NCBI RefSeq assembly: GCF_933775445.1
Contig: NC_065878.1
Location: forward strand, 4,486,001 to 4,550,000
Direction of reading: 5' to 3'
Length of the DNA: 64,000 nucleotides
DNA from: Argentina anserina
Lineage: Eukaryota > Streptophyta > Magnoliopsida > Rosales > Rosaceae
Part shown: positions 47,959 through 59,608 of the stretch, in pieces
How positions within the stretch are numbered: position 1 is the stretch's first letter
How the letters are laid out: every line of letters starts with the position of its first letter
Notes under the pieces: model-generated
Databases searched by the model: none
Told to the model about the DNA's origin: nothing
Seen by the model: only the letters and a program-made list of their open reading frames with translations
Translations under genes and position numbers: made by a program

Positions 47959-50552
47959 TGTAATAACCCTAGTTTTCAAACAATATTTGGTTTGATTTGG
48001 ATTCTATCAAGTTGTGAAATTTAATTAGAATAAATGTGATTGTTTGCGACGTTACGAAACTAAAACGTAAACGTTCTCGGCACGTTTAATTCGAAAAAAC
48101 GTGACGTTACCGCAACCTATATATCGACTTTTATTCCGTTGCTCGGTTGCGAAAACTTTCTTCACGAAAGTTGTAGAGCTCGTCGATACGAGTTCGTGAG
48201 TATGTGATGCGTTTTAATCAGACGTCGAATGTGGAAGTTATTAATGTCGGAAGTTAGTTTCCGATTTTGGAAACGAGTATAAATAGGATATTTTTGTGTT
48301 TAGGGTTTCCATTTCAGGAAACCCATTTTCTCTCTTCTCTCCGCCTCCCTCCCTCTTTCTTTCTCTCTCCCCGAAACTCTCTCCCTCCTCAGAAACTCCC
48401 TCCATCGATCCGCCGCCTCCAGGCCGACGTGTCCTTCACCGCCGACACCAGCAGCCTCGCAAGCTCGACGCAGTCCCCCTCCAAGCAAGCCACGGTCTCC
48501 AGCGCCACCGTGAAGCTTCGACGCGACTCGCAAGGACCGAACCCAATCGGTCCAAACTCTCTGACGAGCTCCGGCGCTCCCAAGGCCCGGAATAGGTGAG
48601 GTTTCCATCTAATTGGATGTTGTGATGCTTGTTGTGTGGATTTGTGTTGTTTTTGGTTGGTTTGATGGAGTTTTAGAGGAGATCGGAGGGGGAGGGATTT
48701 GGAGGAGATGCCGCCGCTATGGGTGGCGCGTATAGGGGCGTGGAGTGACCTAGGGGCGGCGTGAGGCCGTGGAGGAGAAGAGAGAGGATAAAGGAAGAGA
48801 AATGGGGCGGCGGTGGCGTGACACGCGCCGTTGGTGGCGTCGGCGCGTGAGCCCCACGCGCAGCCTGCCGGCGGGTGGCGCGTGTACCCCACGCGCCGCC
48901 ACGTGCGGCGGCGTGAACAGTGTTTCCGAAAATGGTAATTTTGTAATTTATTTTTACGTACGGTAAATGTAAAAAGGTGAGTTACATACGGTAAATATAA
49001 ATTTTATTTACATAGGGTAATTGTAAATGTAAATTACTTTTAGTAAAGATAAAAAGTAATTTTAGAAGGGTAATTCGGTAATTATTATTTACTGAGACAG
49101 TACGTACATTTGAATAGTGTTTATACGTACAAAAATACGTAAATAGTATGTACTCGTACAAAGATACGTATTGGATGTGTAGTTATACATTAATACATAA
49201 ATAGTAAATACGTGAATAGTAAAACAGTGAATAGTACTCGGTGAACAGTAAATTCGTAAAACCGAAAATTGCTGAACAGTAACCGATTATTACTGTTACG
49301 GCATTTAAAGGTTTACGAAACGTTTCTAAATTCTTTTCTTATCTTTTTAAGGTGATCGATAAATCAAGGAAAGGAATTATATTCGGAAATTGTGGAATTA
49401 CGCTCGAGTCGATAAGGTGAGTAAAATCTCACATATTTTACGAATCTACCCTTGCGGTGAATTCAAGATTTTTACAAGAGTTTTAAATATTGAAATACGA
49501 CATGTATATGATATAATTGATTATATATATATTGTATAAATGGTAAATAAGTACATATATATATAGTTTGCTATATAATATACTGTTATGATTTTATCGT
49601 GATGATTTCATTTCGATGACAAGATATTATCGAGCATTTGATTTTGATTTGTACAATATGATGTGAGATTATTGTACGTGAATTTTAACATGGAGATTGT
49701 TAAAATGTTGATTGTCTTCGGACTTGATTTTTGTACAATATGATGTGAGATTATTGTACGTGTTTGGCAAGTCGGAACCTAGCCTTTGGCTGGGCGAAAG
49801 TTACGATACAGTTAGAGCTCTAGTCTGTCTGCCGTAGTACTGCATGTGAGGTAACGGGTGGTTATCGGCTCATGAGTACTCAGATTGTTTTGGATGTTGG
49901 GTAGCGGGTGGTTACCCAATATCAGCGGTGTACTACGTGAGGGGTAACGGATGTGTACCAGCGTTCATTAGTACCCGTATTATGAATGTTTTTGGGTAAC
50001 CAGAAGGGTTGCTCGATTTCTCATGAGCACTTTCATTTCATATATTTTTGGGACAACCAGATGGGCCGTCCATTGACTCATGAGGGCATTTATATTTGCT
50101 GATTTGTGATTTTTCGTATATATATTGATATGCGAAATATATTTTCATTTTACTCATACGAGCTATAAGCTTACCGGGTTTGTGTTTACAATCCCGGTGC
50201 ACCAATTCGAAGGTGTAGGGGATAATTCCATAGGTGTTGATTAGTGGAGATTGAGTGACGATTCCGGAGACTCGAAGTCATTCGTATCCTGCTTGTGGTG
50301 AGGTTTTTAGCGTGGATTTGTGTGTGAGAATTGGTGTGGATTTATTTGTGAGATTGTGAGGATTATTACATTTCCATCTTATGTAATGTTGAATTATAAT
50401 TTGGGTTGTAATAATTGGTAATCTGTGTTGTATTGAGAACTCAGTAATGATCCGCTGTGCATTTTAAATGATTTCGATTTCATTGAAATTGTTTAGTGTT
50501 TAACGACTTTGAAATTTTGAGTTTTTAAGCTTGAAATTTTAGGGTCGTTACA
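47959..50552 (+). mobile_element. solo LTR of a large-LTR (Tekay/Del-like) gypsy element, TSD CGAAC
   Basis: 2,594 bp beginning TGTAATAACCC and ending GGGTCGTTACA, flanked on both sides by CGAAC (47954-47958 and 50553-50557). No internal gag-pol adjoins it, so it is the product of LTR-LTR recombination. Internal signs fit an LTR: TATAAATA at 48278-48285 followed by a pyrimidine-rich leader with short Pro/Ser frames to about 48600, and a splice-like AG|GTGAGG near 48594. A 35-base direct repeat is at 49646-49680 and 49725-49762. The ends and length resemble chromovirus Tekay/Del LTRs; that lineage call is inference. Frames at 48267-48966 are read as LTR leader, not as a host gene. Confidence 0.85.
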
Positions 50553-50571
50553 CGAACCATCCGTACGGATG

Positions 50572-50859
50572 GATTCGCCCATTCCAGCGACCGACGATAT
50601 GCAACGACGGTGCGGAAGGTGCCCGTGCTCCCCCCCTTCTGGCGCTCCTGTCTGTGCCGGCCAGAGCACCATCGCCGGCCCACGGCAGCAAGAATCTGCA
50701 AATTTCCAAAAAATTCAAGTTTATGGGAAATTTACAGATTCCGGCCACCGTGGGCCGATGATGGAGCTCCGGCCGGCACAGACAGGAGCGCCGAGAGGGA
50801 GAAGCACGGCCGACACCATTCCTCGTCGTTGTGCGTCGCCGGTCGTTGGAATCGGCGAC
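50572..50859. repeat. foldback hairpin, arms about 135 bp, 18-bp loop
   Basis: 50572-50707 and 50726-50859 are inverted copies at about 80% identity. The best-kept blocks are GGCGCTCCTGTCTGTGCCGG and its complement, near 50640-50660 and 50770-50790. The loop is 50708-50725. Open frames on both strands are by-products of GC-rich palindromic sequence. It could be a foldback MITE or the source of a long hairpin RNA. A 14-bp perfect palindrome, CATCCGTACGGATG, precedes it at 50558-50571. Confidence 0.88.
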
Positions 50860-50898
50860 GTCCGCACTTTGGGGGCGTCCGCCCTCGATCCTCTCCGT

Positions 50899-50901
<3 letters not shown>

Positions 50902-50931
<30 letters not shown>
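50902..50931. repeat. (AT)n microsatellite
   Basis: About 30 bases of alternating A and T just right of the hairpin. Confidence 0.9.
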
Positions 50932-50933
<2 letters not shown>

Positions 50934-51315
50934 TATTTCATAGATTAACTTCAATTTTTTAGCTTACCACCTAGCCAGCTTTATAGAGTATTGATGTTGT
51001 AGCTTAAATGCTCTTAAGAATTCTAAAAGAATAATTGAAGACACAATTTCATAAAGGAACATGACATAGAGAAATAGAAACCTGAAAAACATGTCTGAAT
51101 TGCATTTGATACTTGATAATAGTTCACTAATAAGCATAGGTGCTTAGTACTTGGATGAGCTTACTTGTTAGTTTGAACATGGCTACTGCATTGCTTTTCA
51201 ACTTGCTACTTCTATTCAAATTATCAGATATCTGATTTTGCCGTTGGTTATGATCACTCCAGGCTCCAAACCCTTATGGATGATCTGGCAAGAGATCCTA
51301 TGCAGAAGACAACTG

Positions 51316-52098
51316 GTCTATTCCTGAGGAGGTACAATGTCATGAATCTGGGTCTGGCCTTACTTCCAATGCTCATGTCGATGGCACGGTGTGGGACTTA
51401 ATCCCTGGTGTTAATAGTAGTGTGTACCCTCACCAGCGTGAAGGTTTTGAATTTGTTTGGAGTCAAATAGCTGGTAGAATTCATGCTGATGGTGGGGGTG
51501 GTTGCATAATATCACATGCACCTGGAACAGGGAAGACACGTCTAACCATTGTCTTTCTTCAGGCATACATGAAATTTAACCCCAAATATAGGCCACTGAT
51601 AATTGCTCCTCGTACCATGCTTCACACCTGCGAAGTGGAGTTTAAAAATGGGGCTTTGAAATACCCTTTCACAATCTTAACAATCAAAGTTTCTCCGGAA
51701 AGGAGAACAAAGCAGCCCTTGAGATTTTGGTTCAAAATATAGGCCAGCGCCATGTCAAAAGTGTTGAAAGTAGTCATTGGTTGAAGTTATATTCCTGGAA
51801 CAAGGAAAGAAGCGTCCTTGGTATTAGTTACAGACTTTTTGAGAAACTTTCTACGGCGCATAATTCTGCAGACAAGAAAGCTGGCCTAGCTATGAAAATG
51901 AGGAACATTCTGCTAGATTTTCCTGGTATTGTAGTCTTTGATGAAGGGCATACACCTCGAAATGATAAAAGTCATATGTGGAAGGCTTCATCAAATATCA
52001 AAACACATAGACGTATAGTTCTCTCAGGAACTCCTTTCCAAAACAGTTTTGATGAGCTGTACAATAAGTATTCAGTAAATTATGAGATGTATATGTGA
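51316..52098 (+). pseudogene. CLASSY3/4-like SNF2 ATPase fragment, frameshifted
   Basis: From about 51316 the frame reads WSIPEEVQCHESG, then DGTVWDLIPG and YPHQREGFEFVW, the start of the helicase domain in plant CLASSY proteins. Motif I is ISHAPGTGKTR (near 51510-51540). A one-base loss near 51671 shifts the frame; the correct continuation (SFSGKENKAALEIL) is in the next frame. Motif II is VVFDEGHTPRN, motif III SGTPFQN. Homology ends at FDELYNK, after which a stop follows. The rest of the ATPase, including the whole second lobe, is absent. CLASSY proteins recruit RNA polymerase IV for RNA-directed DNA methylation. This copy cannot do so. Choice of CLASSY3/4 over other SNF2 proteins rests on the DEGHTPRN box. 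Confidence 0.85.
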
Positions 52099-53200
52099 TT
52101 CAAAATAATTTGATAACCCTAACTGAGCAACTCTTTAACTTTGCTATCAACCTCAACTTGAATCATAATGGTTTCCACTAAGACACTAATGAACACGAGA
52201 CTGAGACTGACAGGCAAAACAGCAAGTTTGGAAGTAGAGAATTTTTGGATGTGAAAAAACTTGTAAAAATTTTCAATCTTAATAGATATTATTTCTGTTG
52301 TAAATGTTGTCTTCTTTGTTCTTGTTCATATTCTTTCATTGAAAACTTGGTGTACAACATTATATGTTTATATTTCTTTCCAGTTTATATAAATCAATTT
52401 TGGGAACCATGGAAGTTTACGTTTACATGGTTCTGACCATAAACTTCTATTGTTAATATATAGCCTCTTAGGTACCAACCCACTTTAAATGGTTCGGCGA
52501 ATTTGCAAATCATCACTTTCCGGATCAATAAAACCGTATATTCGGGTAATCCACTTTCTGATGCGGCTTCGATGCAGTTCCGATGTTTCAACATTTCCAT
52601 ATATCAATTTGAATTAGACAACAAGTTACAACTACAACAAAAAATCCAGTATCTATATATCAAAATGAATGAAATAAACAAGTAGTCATCAAGTCCCCTA
52701 CAAGATAACAAACAAAGAATTGAACACACAATTGAGCAAGATTACTAAACAATGTCGAATCTTAGTTCTGTTCACTCATCTTCCAGGAAGCACCCATATA
52801 TCTCGACATGCTAATCTCTTGGGACTCTTAGTTCCACAAAGTTGTAATCAAGTCTCTTGTCTTTTGCACTCAGATATTATTGGTTGCCGTATTCTTACAA
52901 GTTATATATATATATATATATATTCTCGATGCAGGTATCTTTCTATGAAGACTAAATGACTAGACAATTAAACAACCAGTGTTCCTTACCAAAAAATCTC
53001 AAGTAGCCAATAAAATGGAGTCAAATTAAATTCGATAACGAATTTGGGACATTAACTGACCCACTTTCACTAATTTACAAGTCAGATCTTTTCCTTGCTG
53101 AATAATATATGTGAAGTTCAAGTCTGATCACAACATTTCTCTATATCATCTCTGCTTGTGTGGAACTGATGAGGGCAACAAGCTAGACTAAGATTTCGCC
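52099..53200. other. intergenic region between CLASSY fragment and receptor kinase
   Basis: AT-rich with short chance frames and a (TA)n microsatellite at 52902-52922. The last few hundred bases should contain the promoter of the kinase gene. Nothing else is recognised. Confidence 0.5.
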
Positions 53201-55309
53201 ATGAGCAAGGTTAGGCTAACCGTTCCACCACGGTTCATTATCGTTCTAGTAGTTCTTTGTTTATGCTGTGTGCCTTGCCGTGCTAAGGATCATCGACGCT
53301 ACTGTCAGCCCTCGTCCTGCGGCAACATCCGTAATATAAGTCACCCCTTCCGACTCATTGATGATCCAAAGGAGTGCGGCGACCTAAGGTATAACCTGTC
53401 TTGTGAGAACAATCTCACTGTTCTGCACTTGTATTCCGGCAAATACTTTGTACTTGCCATCAATTATGAAAACGCCACAATCCAAGTTGCGGATGCCAAT
53501 GTTCATAAGGGGAACTGCTCTTCAATCCCTCCTTATTCGTTGTCCAGATATAACTTCAGTTATGATGATCCATACAGCACTTATACATTGAAAGGTGCCA
53601 ATTGGTTTAACACGTATCGGTTTGAACTGTCAAAGCCTATAATTTTCATGACGTGCGAAACTCGGCTGGAGAATATTTCATCGCTGTATGTGGATACTTC
53701 TCCTTGCATTAATGCATTGAGTGGCCATTCTTTCGTTGTCACTGAAAGCATAAATGCATCGGATTTGTTAGATTCATGCCCAATAGAGCTGATGGTTTTG
53801 TCATCATGGAATGGTACAAAGGACGTGAACAGGTCCTACATAGACATCCACAACCAGCTGCTCTACGGCTTTGAACTTTCATGGAAGGAAGGATACAGGA
53901 GGAGATCAAATTCATATTGCTACATCGACGCTGATACCAACGAAATTCATTGTTACTCAACTTCTGTAACGAATCTATTTGGTGAGAACTATCTCAATCT
54001 TATTCTTCTGAGACCATTTTAATTTTTAAATCATCACAACTCTCATCAGAACAACTCTTCTCTCTTTTTTGCAGTGTCAGGTGCAATCATAATTGCAGGT
54101 GCGGTCAATTAATTAGCACTAGTTCTAGCACCTGATAAAATCTCTTCTTTTTTTTTCTTATTCTTTGATGAGTTATTATTTTCCATTACAGTGATATTGT
54201 GGACTGGGACAAAAGTTGTACTCGGAGTTCCCTGTGTGATTGTGCTTTTAATCTTCAAGTTGAAAAGACGTCATTTATCAATGTACTCTGTTATTGAAGA
54301 ATTTCTACAGTCTCACAACAACCTCATGCCAATAAGGTACTCCTACTCCAATATCAAGAAAATGACCAGAGGATTCAAGGATAAATTAGGAGAAGGAGGT
54401 TATGGCTCTGTGTATAAAGGAAAGCTCCGGAGCGGTCGGTTTGTTGCTATAAAGATGTTGGGGAAGTCCAAAGCTAATGGACAGGATTTTATGAATGAAG
54501 TTGCTACCATTGGAAGAATTCATCATGTCAATGTGGTCCAACTAATTGGCTACTGTGCTGAGGGATCAAAGCGTGCTCTTATATACGAGTACATGCCAAA
54601 CGGGTCTCTTGACAAGCACATATTTCCTAAAGAAGGTATCATTTCCTTAAGTTGCAAGGAAGCTTTTGAGATTTCACTAGGAGTGGCCCGTGGAATTGAT
54701 TATTTGCATCAGGGATGTGACATCAAGATATTGCATTTTGATATCAAGCCACACAACATTCTTCTAGACGAGAATTTTGTTCCCAAGATTTCAGACTTCG
54801 GTCTGGCAAGACTGTGCCCATTAGATGATAGCAGTTTGATTCTGACTGCAGCTAGAGGAACGATTGGATACATAGCTCCGGAATTGTTTTACAAGAATAT
54901 TGGAGGTGTGTCAAACAAAGCTGACATGTATAGTTTTGGAATGCTGCTGATGGAAATAGCAGGAAGGAGAAAGAACTTGAATGCTGTCGCGGCCCATTCT
55001 AGCCAGATATACTTCCCTTCATGGGTTTATGACCAGTTCAGTGAAGGAAATGAGATAGAGATTGAAGATGCAACCGGCGAGGAAAAAACAATAACAAAGA
55101 AGATGCTCATGGTAGCATTGTGGTGTATACAGATGAAGCCTAGTGACCGTCCTAATTCGATGAACAACGTAGTAAAGATGCTGGAAGGAGAAGTTGAATT
55201 AATTCAAATGCCTCCAAAGCCTTTCCTTTATCCCCAAGACATGCCAGTTGTTGCTGATGAAAGTAGTTTGGAAAAAACTTCGTCATCGTCAATGCCATTT
55301 GGAAAATGA
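53201..55309 (+). CDS. LRK10-like receptor protein kinase (GUB_WAK-type extracellular domain), 3 exons
   Basis: Exons 53201-53981, 54075-54098 and 54192-55309 are bounded by GT-AG and give 1,923 bases, 640 residues plus TGA. Residues 1-28 are a signal peptide ([17 protein letters not shown]). The ectodomain begins with the Cys-rich galacturonan-binding-like block ([19 protein letters not shown]) and has many N-glycosylation sequons. The 24-base exon 2 leads into one membrane helix (about residues 265-292). The kinase has [11 protein letters not shown], the VAIKML lysine, [12 protein letters not shown] (a non-RD-like catalytic loop with Phe before Asp, usual in this family), DFGLA and APELF. 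The family includes wheat Lr10-linked kinases and Arabidopsis LRK10L/PR5K-like kinases with roles in pathogen and ABA signalling. All catalytic residues are present. Ligand unknown. Confidence 0.93.
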
Positions 55310-56693
55310 AGCTCTAAGCTCGACAAAATTGAGTTGATATTTGTATCCACAATGGATCTGGAGTTGATACAAGAGTTGTATAGCAAATTCATGTAGTTAA
55401 TAAGTGTCCTTCCAATAGTCCACATATACAACCCTTGTACTAGTCAAGTTCATATGTATGTTGATTGGAGTTGTTAAATTCTAATATATTTTTAGTTAAG
55501 GTATATGATATGAGCTCCCAGGTTTACGGCAAATTCTGGATTCACCCAGGTTTACTGTAAAAAGTGCGTAGAGTTCAAAACAAGGAAATACACAGTGCAT
55601 ACAAAGCATACTTGTGACTAGCCAAAATCTGAACCAAGTAACTACTCAAAATTTTTGTAGTTATAATCAATCTTATGTTAGAATGAACTCAACACAGAGC
55701 TGCCTCCATATATTTATAATGCTATTCAAATATATCTTCCTGGTATAAATTGCAAATGTGTGCACAACACTGATACCAAAATCACCAATATTGTGCCCAA
55801 GGTAACAATTGTGTCATTTGTTGTGTCAATTATCAAATTGACGATGTAAACTTCCCCCAGAGCATACGAAACTCAATTTATTCAACTTCTGATAAACAAC
55901 AGGAGCATTTCGTTAGATTACAAAACCCATTCGTGTATAATTGACAACGAACGGGACAGCCTTTACTAACAAAATGTAAAACAAAAATTGAAGAAAGTAA
56001 CAGAAAACAATGGGTGAGAGGGATGCAAAATTTCCATTGCTTTCTATATAATGGCTGGTTTCTGATGATCGGATTAGTTCATTTCTCTCTGACTTTCTTG
56101 GTTATGGCAAAAATTGCCCAAGCAGAGCCACTATCACTCCTGAGACAGACGCATTGAACAATCTTTCATTATCAAAGAGACTACTATGTATACATTGTAG
56201 CTGTGAAGCAAGATAGAATAGATCATATCAGGTATAAAACCCATACCTCAAAACCAAATTGCATGCTTAGAAAGATACCACAAGCTATATAGTTTCTGTA
56301 TAGTTGACTAATTCAATCCCATGAAAAGTCTTAACTGAAACAACCAAGAAGCCACAAGAATTTAACAATTCACTAAATTTCGTACAATGTTGATTCACCA
56401 TGTAAAATAGCATCAGTGCAATTTAGAACCATTCAATTAATTAAACTAATAAATTACAAAAAATGGTTTGGAAAAAGAAATGGAGTGTTACATGTGTTTC
56501 CTCATAATTCACAAATCAGTATTCTTTCTTCACTAAATAATTGTTTCCATTGATTTGAAAGGTCTACATTAAATTTATCAAAAATATAACACATCCAATA
56601 TATCGAAGAGAACAATTTTACCTGACTGCAGGAGTATAAGATAGTCTGTATCGCTTGTTTTTCTGGATGATGAAATAGAAAGGTTAAGAGCTA
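55310..56693. other. convergent intergenic region
   Basis: 3' flanks of the kinase gene (plus) and the PPR gene (minus). AT-rich, no frame of note. A minus-strand splice-donor-like CAG|GTAAAA near 56620 suggests the PPR transcript may have a 3' UTR intron. Confidence 0.45.
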
Positions 56694-58199
56694 TCAGCGG
56701 GCCAGCAGATTATGCAGTTTCTGTCTCATCTGCTTCAGCTTACTCAGCTTGTCCATCTCACCAGCTTGAAGTAGAAAATTCTCTAATGTCAGAAATGATG
56801 CTTCACTCATATGCCTCCCTCTCTCCAACATTTGTAAGGAGCATTCAAAAGCTTCTACTACCCTACTGTGGGAGCATAATGCTGTTAACAAAAGATCTAA
56901 TGCATGACCATGAGGACAATATCCCTTCTCCACTAGGTATCCCCACAATTGCAGACCTAAATCAAGATGTTGATTTTCACAGAAAAATTTAATCAACATC
57001 ACCACTGTTCGTGTTTTGGGGACAAAATTTCTATCAACCATCTTGTTATACAGATCTGAAGTGCCATAAATACCTGATGTTCTCATAAGGCCAGAGAACA
57101 TGGTGTGATAAGTCATATGGTCATGCTTGATATGCTTCTCATCCATGTCATTCATCAAGGCAACTGCCGACTGCACATCCTTGCATCTAATCAGTGAACT
57201 AATTAAAGCATTATAAGCCCCAGTATCAGGACGCATATTTCTCACATGAATCTCATCAAATAACTGTCTTGCTTTAATTGGATTCCGAACAAACCCAGCG
57301 CCATGAATCAGTGTAGTGATTGTCTCTAATGAAGGTGACAAATTGGCCCTTTCCATTTCTTCAAATAGCCTCAAACCATCAGCAAAGCAACCTCGTTTAC
57401 AGTAAGCATCAATCCTAATATTATAAGTTATATTGTTTGCCGCAAAGCCTCTTCTAGCCAGCTCATGGTAAAATAGTTCTACTGAAGTAATATCTCCAGC
57501 TTCCTTGAACCCCAAGAGTAAGATATTCATGGTCTTGGTGTTGGGTGAAAACCGAGAGTGCATCTTTACGAAAAGTGAGCGTGCCTCCTTCATTTGTCTT
57601 TGTGTGCAAAATGCTCTAAGCAGCACATTAAACTCATCAATCCCAAACTTCCTCCCAACAAAAATGTCATTCTCCATCTTCTCAAATGCTGCGAGGACAT
57701 CTTCATAAGATTGAAACTTTGCAATTTTCGACAGCATGATGCTCATCGACTTAAGGGTAAGCAACGATGGATGCATACTACTTATTCTAGCCATCAACTC
57801 CCACGCTTTATCAAAATAGCACATCCTGGTAAGGATGTGCAGCGTCTTTTCAAAAGCATCTGAACTTGGACATAGCTGGGAATGCTGGAGAGAATAATTG
57901 AAGAACTCAAGAGCCTTAAGACCATTGGAATGCGCTCCGAAAAGGTGACCAAGCACATCCTCCACAAAGCTCGTGGATAGAAATCGTGGTGGGATATTCT
58001 GGACAAGAGCTGGCTGAAGCGGCTGATCAGGATAAGGATGGTTGTTAATAATTCTGGTAATCCTATCAATGTCTATATCAGTTTCTACAGAGGATGCACA
58101 TTGGCCGGACAGTTTAGCAGCAGCCACAAGAGAACATCTTAGCTTTTGAGGGGTTTGAAACTGATTGGTTCCACTCTTGAGCCTTGCCAAAAGGAGCAT
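56694..58199 (-). CDS. P-class pentatricopeptide repeat protein (501 aa), At3g61360-like
   Basis: A single uninterrupted exon. The basic, Ser/Ala-rich N-terminus (MLLLARLKSGTNQF...) fits mitochondrial import. From about residue 110 to 480 there are roughly ten PPR motifs, the clearest being FGIDEFNVLLRAFC, NNITYNIRIDAYCKRG and DTGAYNALISSLIRC. No E or DYW domain is present. It is predicted to bind organellar RNA. It is unrelated in detail to the PPR gene at 28906-31614, so these are not tandem copies. Similarity to At3g61360 is from memory and moderate. A GC-rich block at 58540-58640 followed on minus by CAG|GTAC is a possible 5' UTR exon with its donor site. Confidence 0.9.
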   Translation of the reverse strand: MLLLARLKSGTNQFQTPQKLRCSLVAAAKLSGQCASSVETDIDIDRITRIINNHPYPDQPLQPALVQNIPPRFLSTSFVEDVLGHLFGAHSNGLKALEFFNYSLQHSQLCPSSDAFEKTLHILTRMCYFDKAWELMARISSMHPSLLTLKSMSIMLSKIAKFQSYEDVLAAFEKMENDIFVGRKFGIDEFNVLLRAFCTQRQMKEARSLFVKMHSRFSPNTKTMNILLLGFKEAGDITSVELFYHELARRGFAANNITYNIRIDAYCKRGCFADGLRLFEEMERANLSPSLETITTLIHGAGFVRNPIKARQLFDEIHVRNMRPDTGAYNALISSLIRCKDVQSAVALMNDMDEKHIKHDHMTYHTMFSGLMRTSGIYGTSDLYNKMVDRNFVPKTRTVVMLIKFFCENQHLDLGLQLWGYLVEKGYCPHGHALDLLLTALCSHSRVVEAFECSLQMLERGRHMSEASFLTLENFLLQAGEMDKLSKLKQMRQKLHNLLAR

Positions 58200-59410
58200 C
58201 CTCCCTTATGATAACTTAGTAATCACTGAAACTCCATAGGAAACCTCGTATTCCCATTTAAGGTGGCAATGCCACACTGATTTCAACACCCTGGAATGTT
58301 GTAAACACAGAAATTCAAATTCTGGGAGTGAATCTAGATAGTTAGGAGTTATGAACTTATGATTGGCCAAAACTAAAGCCCTATACATAGGTTTATTAAC
58401 AAGCTCTAACATACTGCAAAGTTCATAGAAACTTAAAACAATTGGAAACATCAAACATATGTATCTGGGCATGGATTTAGTTAAAAAAGGAAAACTTTGG
58501 TTTATGGGGGAGACTTGGATGAGGGAAAGTACCTGTTACGAGCTCAGACGGCAGTGTCAGATGAAAACCAGAAGACGAGAAAATGACAGCAGTGCCCCAA
58601 CGGCGGCGTTTCGGTTGTCTTTGCAACTTCGAATTTTTAAAGCTCCTTCCTTTCCCAAAAAGCTCAACTTTGGTTTATTTACTAATGTTGCATACTGTGA
58701 GACAAATCAAATCAATACCACTTTGCTGAGGTCAAAAGGAACTAGTTTAAAAACTCCACTAGGATAACGATCTTTTTTCATCAGGGGATTACAATATTTT
58801 GAAACACAGGTCTCCGCTATTTACAATTTTGAGAAAATTATCAAATACATTCTCCGACTAGATGCAATACATGACATGTAGTGCGAGATGTGATTGAGTC
58901 AGGTAATTTTACCTGTTTCTGTCTTCTAACCCAAATCTTTGACACAAATTGCTATACTGAAACCGCAATATAATCCAACCTAAATTAATTGAAATCAGTC
59001 CACCCAATTGGGGCCTAATGTTACTTCAGTAAATAGATATTAGCGATACCAATTGAATCATTAACTGAATATCAGAAGGAGACAGATTAAACACAAAATC
59101 GAAAGACAGAGATTTCAGATTGTGAAGCTTACTAGCACATGAATGCATCATAGAGCCAATTTCAAGACCCTTAAAAGAATAAACTGCTAATTCAAACCGA
59201 GCTTCACAATAGAATGGATGTCGAAAAATCACATCTTTATTTTTTTACCTAAACCAAAGATTAGTTCAGGAGAAACATAAACCCTAAAGCCCAAAATCGG
59301 CAATTTGACAATACGGTCTAGATTGAATCCATCTTATTGCATCAGTACAAGCAAGATTCTTGATTTACATAAGAAGAATGAGCAGAGAAAGAGAAGTAAA
59401 GAGATGAGAC

Positions 59411-59489
59411 CTCGGGTCATGAAGTACCAAGGAACGGCGAAGACGGCGCTGATGAGAACGATGCCGGCGAAGAGAACTTTCCCAAACTA
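59411..59489 (-). other. possible exon of a small membrane protein
   Basis: On minus one frame reads GKVLFAGIVLISAVFAVPWY then FMTRG, a clean membrane helix. It ends at GAG|GTCTCA, a possible donor. No in-frame ATG is near; a TAG lies two codons upstream but could instead be the end of an intron (AG). I do not recognise a named family. It may be a real exon of a very small gene or a fragment. Confidence 0.25.
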
Positions 59490-59549
59490 CGTCTCTGTTT
59501 TAAACGTAGTTCCTTCTCTTCTGTTTTGTTTTAAACTGATGATTATGAA

Positions 59550-59553
<4 letters not shown>

Positions 59554-59607
<54 letters not shown>
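59554..59607. repeat. (GA)n microsatellite
   Basis: About 54 bases of GA repeat; responsible for spurious Arg-Glu and Leu-Ser frames on the two strands. Confidence 0.95.

Positions 59608-59608
<1 letters not shown>

Noticed and set aside
48267..48966. Pro/Ser-rich frames that might be a host gene with a splice donor
   Set aside because: They lie inside a precisely bounded LTR with target duplications and sit just after its TATA box; read as LTR leader.
50548..50943. Overlapping frames on both strands of more than 100 codons
   Set aside because: Caused by the GC-rich inverted repeat and the adjoining TA repeat.
58206..58472. 88-codon minus frame upstream of the second PPR gene
   Set aside because: No homology and no continuity with the PPR frame; probably untranslated.
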